12,463 bases of DNA, from positions 1 through 12,463 of the forward strand of contig JBBHKE010002355.1 in assembly GCA_037447655.1 (NCBI GenBank). Direction: 5' to 3'. Both the position numbers and the translations under genes were made by a program. Positions 8,987 through 12,463 of the stretch are shown here, piece by piece. Source of the DNA: Zygnema cylindricum. Lineage: Eukaryota > Streptophyta > Zygnematophyceae > Zygnematales > Zygnemataceae. The notes under the pieces are model-generated. The model did no database searches and was not told the DNA's origin. It worked only from the letters and a program-made list of their open reading frames with translations. Position 1 is the stretch's first letter. Each line of letters opens with the position of its first letter.

Positions 8987-11612
8987 GAGCGTTAACAATG
9001 TAAAGAGTTTCTTACCACTATTGTTGTTAGCGAAAACACAAACTTGAGTTACAAACATGGTTTTGAGTTTATTTTCCCTCTTTTTGAGGCGACGAACAAT
9101 AAACGATGTTTATTACAAATATATTTGTTAGCACAAACTCAAATTTGTGTTAGAAACATGGTTTAGGGTTTTTTTTAACTATTTTTGTGAGCGTTAACAA
9201 TGTAAAGAGTTTCTTACCACTATTGTTGTTAGCGAAAACACAAACTTGAGTTACAAACATGGTTCTGAGTTTATTTTCCCTCTTTTTGAGGCGACGAACA
9301 ATAAACGATGTTTATTACAAATATATTTGTTAGCACAAACTCAAATTTGTGTTAGAAACATGGTTTAGGGTTTTTTTTAACTATTTTTGTGAGCGTTAAC
9401 AAAGTAAAGAGTTTCTTACCTCTATTGTTGTTAGCGAAAACACAAACTTGAGTTACAAACATGGTTTTGAGTTTATTTTACATCTTTTTGTGACCGTGAA
9501 CAATAAACGATGTTTATTACAAATATATTTGATAGCACAAACTCAAATTTGTGTTAGAAACATACTTTAGGGTTTTTTTTAACTATTTTTGTGAGCGTTA
9601 ACAATGTATAGAGATTCTTACCACTATTGTTGTTAGCGAAAACACAAACTTGAGTTACAAACATGATTCTGAGTTTATTTTCCCTCTTTTTGAGGCCACG
9701 AACAATAAACGATGTTGATTACAAATATATTTGTTAGCTCAAACTCAAGTTTGTGTTAGAAACATGGTTTAGGGTTTTTTTTAACTATTTTTGTGAGATT
9801 TAACAAAGTAAAGAGTTTCTTACCTCTATTGTTGTTAGCCAAAACACAAACTTGAGTTACAAACATGGTTTGGAATATTTTTTACATCTTTTTATGACCC
9901 CGAACAATAAACAATGTTTATTACAAATATATTTGTTAGCACAAACTCAAATTTGTGTTAGAAACATAGTTTGAGGTTTTTTTAACTATTTTTGTGAGCG
10001 TTAACAATGTAAAGAGTTTCTTACCACTATTGTTGTCAGCGAAAACACAAACTTGAGTTACAAACATGGTTTTGAGTTTATTTTCCCTCTTTATGAGGCG
10101 AGGAACAATAAACGATGTATATTACAAATATATTTGTTAGCACAAACTCAAATTTGTGTTAGAACGATGGTTTAGGGTTTTTTTTAACTATTTTTGTGAG
10201 CGTTAACAAAGTAAAGAGTTTCTTACCACTATTGTTTTTAGTGAAAACACAAACTTGAGTTACAAACATGGTTTGGAGTTTGTTTTACATCTTTTTGTGA
10301 CCGCGAAGAGTAAACGATGTTTATTACAAATATATTTGTTAGCACAGCCTCAAATTTGTGTTAAAAACATGGTTTAGAGTTTTATTTAACTATTTTTGTG
10401 AGCGTTAACAATGTAAAGAGTTTCTTACCACTATTGTTGTTAGCGAAAACACAAACTTGAGTTACAAACATGGTTCTGAGTTTATTTTCCCTCTTTTTGA
10501 GGCAACGAACAATAAACGATGTTTATTACAAATATATTTGTTAGCACAAACTCAAATCTGTGTTAGAAACATGGTTTAGGAATTTATTTAACTATTTTTG
10601 TAAGCGTTAACAATGTAAAGAGTTTCTTACCACTATTGTTGTTAGCGAAAACACACACTTGAGTAACAAACATGGTTTTGAGTTTTTTTTCCCTCTTTTT
10701 GAGGCGACGAACAATAAACGATGTTTATTACAAATATATTTGTTAGCACAAACTCAAATTTGTGTTAGAAACATGGTTTAGGGTTTTTTTTAACTATTTT
10801 TGTGAGCGTTAACAATGTAAAGAGTTTCTTACCACCATTGTTGTTAGCGCAAACACAAACTTGAGTTACAAACATGGTTTGGAGTTTGTTTTACATCTTT
10901 TTGTGACCGCGAACAAAAAACGATGTTTATTACAAATATATTTGTTAGCACAAACTCAAATTTGTGTTAGAAACATAGTTTGAGGTTTTTTTTAACTATT
11001 TTTGTGAGCGTTAACAATGTCTAGAGTTTCTTACCACTATTGTTGTTAGCGAAAACACAAACTTGAGTTACAAACATGGTTCTGAGTTTATTTTCCCTCT
11101 TTTTGAGGCAACGAACAATAAACGATGTTTATTACAAATATATTTGTTAGCACAAACTCAAGTTTGTGTTAGAAACATGGTTTGGGGTTTTTTTTAACTA
11201 TTTTTGTGAGCGTTAACAATGTAAAGAGTTTCTTACCACTATTTTTGTAAGCGAAAACACAAACTTGAGTTACAAACATGGTTTGGTGTTTGTTTTACAT
11301 CTTTTTGTGACCGCAAACAAAAAACGATGTTTATTACAAATATATTTATTAGCACAAACTCAAATTTGTGTTAGAAACATGGTTTAGGGATTTTTTTTAA
11401 CTATTTTTGTGAGCGTTAACAATGTAAAGAGTTTCTTACCACCATTGTTGTTAGCGCAAACACAAACTTGAGTTACAAACATGGTTTGGAGTTTGTTTTA
11501 CATCTTTTTATGACCGCGAACAATAAACGATGTTTATTACAAATATATTTGTTAGCTCAAACTCAAGTTTCTGTTAGAAACATGGTTTAGGGCTTTTTCT
11601 AACTCTTTTTGT

Positions 11613-12016
11613 GAGCGTTAACAATGTAAAGAGTTTCTTACCACTATCGTTTTGAGCGCAAACACAAACTTGAGGTATAAACATGGTTCTGAGTTTATTT
11701 TCCCTCTTTTTGTGGCAACGAACAATAAACGATGTTTATTACAAATATATTTGTTAGCACAAACTCAAATTTGTGTTAGAAACATAGTTTGAGGTTTTTT
11801 TTAACTATTTTTGTGAGCGTTAACAATGTAAAGAGTGTCTTACCACTATCGTTTTGAGCGCAAACACAAACTTGAGGTATAAACATGGTTTTGAGTTTAT
11901 TTTACCTCTTTTTGTGGCAACGAACAATAAACGATGTTTATTACAAATATATTTGTTAGCACAAACTCAAATTTGTGTTAGAAACATAGTTTGAGGTTTT
12001 TTTTAACTATTTTTGT
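11613..12016. repeat. Adjacent pair of sister units
   Basis: Two neighbouring 202-bp units share the rare variants CCACTATCGTTTTGAGCGC and CTTGAGGTATAAACATGG (near 11641-11685 and 11843-11887), seen in no other unit here. This indicates a single-unit tandem duplication or local conversion. Confidence 0.8.
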
Positions 12017-12117
12017 GAGCGTTAACAATGTAAAGAGTTTCTTACCACTATTGTTGTTAGCGAAAACACAAACTTGAGTTACAAACATGGTTCTGAGTTT
12101 ATTTTCCCTCTTTTTGA
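12017..12117 (+). repeat. A half-unit (101 bp) of the reference unit
   Basis: First of two homologous halves. Aligned without gaps to the B half from the shared AACAAT onward, 69 of 101 positions of the hand-made consensus agree. The best shared blocks are AACAAT, TTGTTAGC, AAAC.CAAA, TTG.GTTA and AACATGGTT. The main form ends TTTTCCCTCTTTTTGAGGCRACG. The second form, in 12 of 60 units, ends TTTTACATCTTTTTGTGACCGCG and is closer to B. Confidence 0.85.
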
Positions 12118-12144
12118 GGCGACGAACAATAAACGATGTTTATT

Positions 12145-12158
12145 ACAAATATATTTGT
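12145..12158. repeat. Perfect 14-bp palindrome in the B half (reference copy)
   Basis: ACAAATATATTTGT equals its own reverse complement. It recurs at the same place in nearly every unit of the window; exceptions carry single changes, such as AAATGTATTTG near 2203 and 5751, AAATATTTTTG near 7774 and 8379, or AAATATATTAGG near 991 and 6359. The A half has no equivalent at the aligned position. It could bind a dimeric protein or form a cruciform or bent segment, but no function is shown by the sequence. Confidence 0.8.
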
Positions 12159-12189
12159 TAGCACAAACTCAAATTTGTGTTAGAAACAT

Positions 12190-12201
12190 GGTTTAGGGTT
12201 T
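12190..12201 (+). repeat. Telomere-like motif in the B half (reference copy)
   Basis: GGTTTAGGGTTT is a 12-base exact match to a run of the plant-type telomere repeat (TTTAGGG)n; the next base (T, where A is expected) breaks it. The minus strand reads AAACCCTAA, the plant telo-box. It is present in most units and lost in those reading TTTGAGG (near 9970, 10979, 11789, 11989). It is a single short motif per unit, so this is not a telomere. Confidence 0.7.
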
Positions 12202-12463
12202 TTTTTAACTATTTTTGTGAGCGTTAACAATTTAAAGAGTTTCTTACCACTATTGTTGTTAGCGAAAACACAAACTTGAGTTACAAACATGGTTCTGAGT
12301 TTATTTTCCCTCTTTTTGAGGCGACGAACAATAAATGATGTTTATTACAAATATATTTGTTAGCACAAACTCAAATTTGTGTTAGAAACATGGTTTAGGG
12401 TTTTTTTTAACTATTTTTGTGAGCGTTAACAATGTAAAGAGTTTCTTACCACTATTGTTGTTA

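Larger units (their letters stand above)
12017..12218 (+). repeat. Representative 202-bp unit (A half + B half)
   Basis: This unit is close to the majority sequence and serves as the reference. It begins GAGCGTTAACAAT and contains, in order: a HpaI-type GTTAAC palindrome, a CTTACCACTATTGTTGTTAG block, an ACAAACATGG block, a pyrimidine-rich TTTTCCCTCTTTTT tract, then the second half with GAACAATAAACGATG, the palindrome ACAAATATATTTGT, ACTCAAATTTGTG, a second AAACATGG and the telomere-like GGTTTAGGGTTT. By hand count of the majority consensus, the A half has about 36 G+C of 101 and the B half about 26 of 101. The unit length is near one nucleosome plus linker, as in many satellites. The strand is nominal, following the window. 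Confidence 0.9.
12118..12218 (+). repeat. B half-unit (101 bp) of the reference unit
   Basis: Second half, exactly 101 bp after the first, shown by AACAAT and ATGGTT recurring at 101-bp steps (for example 58, 159, 260 and 121, 222). It is more AT-rich than A and has two features that A lacks: the perfect 14-bp palindrome and the TTTAGGG-like motif. Confidence 0.85.
2860..12463. repeat. 202-bp satellite array, right block (about 48 units)
   Basis: The same satellite in the same orientation as the left block, entered in the middle of a B half. Unit landmarks run from 2940 to 12421. Most steps are exactly 202 bp; exceptions are 200-204 bp (small indels, mainly in T-runs), 254 bp (5164 to 5418) and 134 bp (8853 to 8987). 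Units differ by point changes that cluster into subfamilies. Toward the right end the stretch after TTTAGGG is mostly an uninterrupted T-run before AAC, while in the left part TTTTATTTAAC is commoner, so different stretches have been homogenised separately. The array continues past the window end. No genes, RNA genes or recognisable mobile elements are embedded in this 9.6 kb. Confidence 0.97.

Noticed and set aside
1-12463. CRISPR array
   Set aside because: The whole 202 bp is repeated with no short identical repeats separated by unique spacers, and there is no cas gene.
1-12463. Telomere tract, rDNA spacer or tandem 5S rRNA genes
   Set aside because: The telomere-like motif occurs only once per 202 bp. 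No rRNA or tRNA sequence or internal promoter box pattern was seen in the unit.
1-12463. CENP-B box in the satellite unit
   Set aside because: I looked for a TTCG....A..CGGG-like pattern in the consensus on both strands and found none.

Overview
The window is almost entirely one tandem satellite DNA array, with no gene that I can support. The unit is 202 bp. I located 60 successive unit starts by eye, using the GAGCGTTAAC-like block as the landmark. Of the 59 intervals between them, 43 are exactly 202 bp and most others differ by 1-4 bp. The array runs off both ends of the window. A majority consensus read by hand is about 31% GC. This looks like eukaryotic nuclear heterochromatin (centromeric, pericentromeric, subtelomeric or a knob). 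A plant is my best guess, because each unit carries a 12-base match to the TTTAGGG plant-type telomere repeat, but that is weak evidence and I do not recognise the satellite family.

Layout: positions 1-2465 hold about 12 units. Positions 2466-2859 hold about 394 bp of unrelated, more complex sequence, perhaps a fragment of a transposable element. Positions 2860-12463 hold about 48 more units in the same orientation. Two units have abnormal length: one near 5164-5417 is 254 bp because of a 52-bp internal duplication, and one at 8853-8986 is 134 bp because of a 68-bp deletion.

The array has structure at several scales. Each 202-bp unit is itself a dimer of two diverged 101-bp halves (A and B, about 68-75% identical by hand alignment). 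The A half occurs in two forms. One form (12 of 60 units) has a 3' end that looks much more like the B half, and so may be closer to the ancestral monomer. From about 6227 to 8650 the units form a three-unit higher-order repeat of about 605 bp, including one adjacent copy pair with only about five differences. Rare variants shared between distant units mark older block duplications 0.8-5.4 kb apart. The B half carries a perfect 14-bp palindrome and the telomere-like motif. Many variants are C-to-T or G-to-A changes at CpG, as expected for methylated DNA.

The open reading frames of 60-85 codons here are read-through of the satellite. Since 202 is not a multiple of 3, the frame shifts at every unit and no protein repeat is maintained. 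I found no rRNA, tRNA, CRISPR or bacterial signals.
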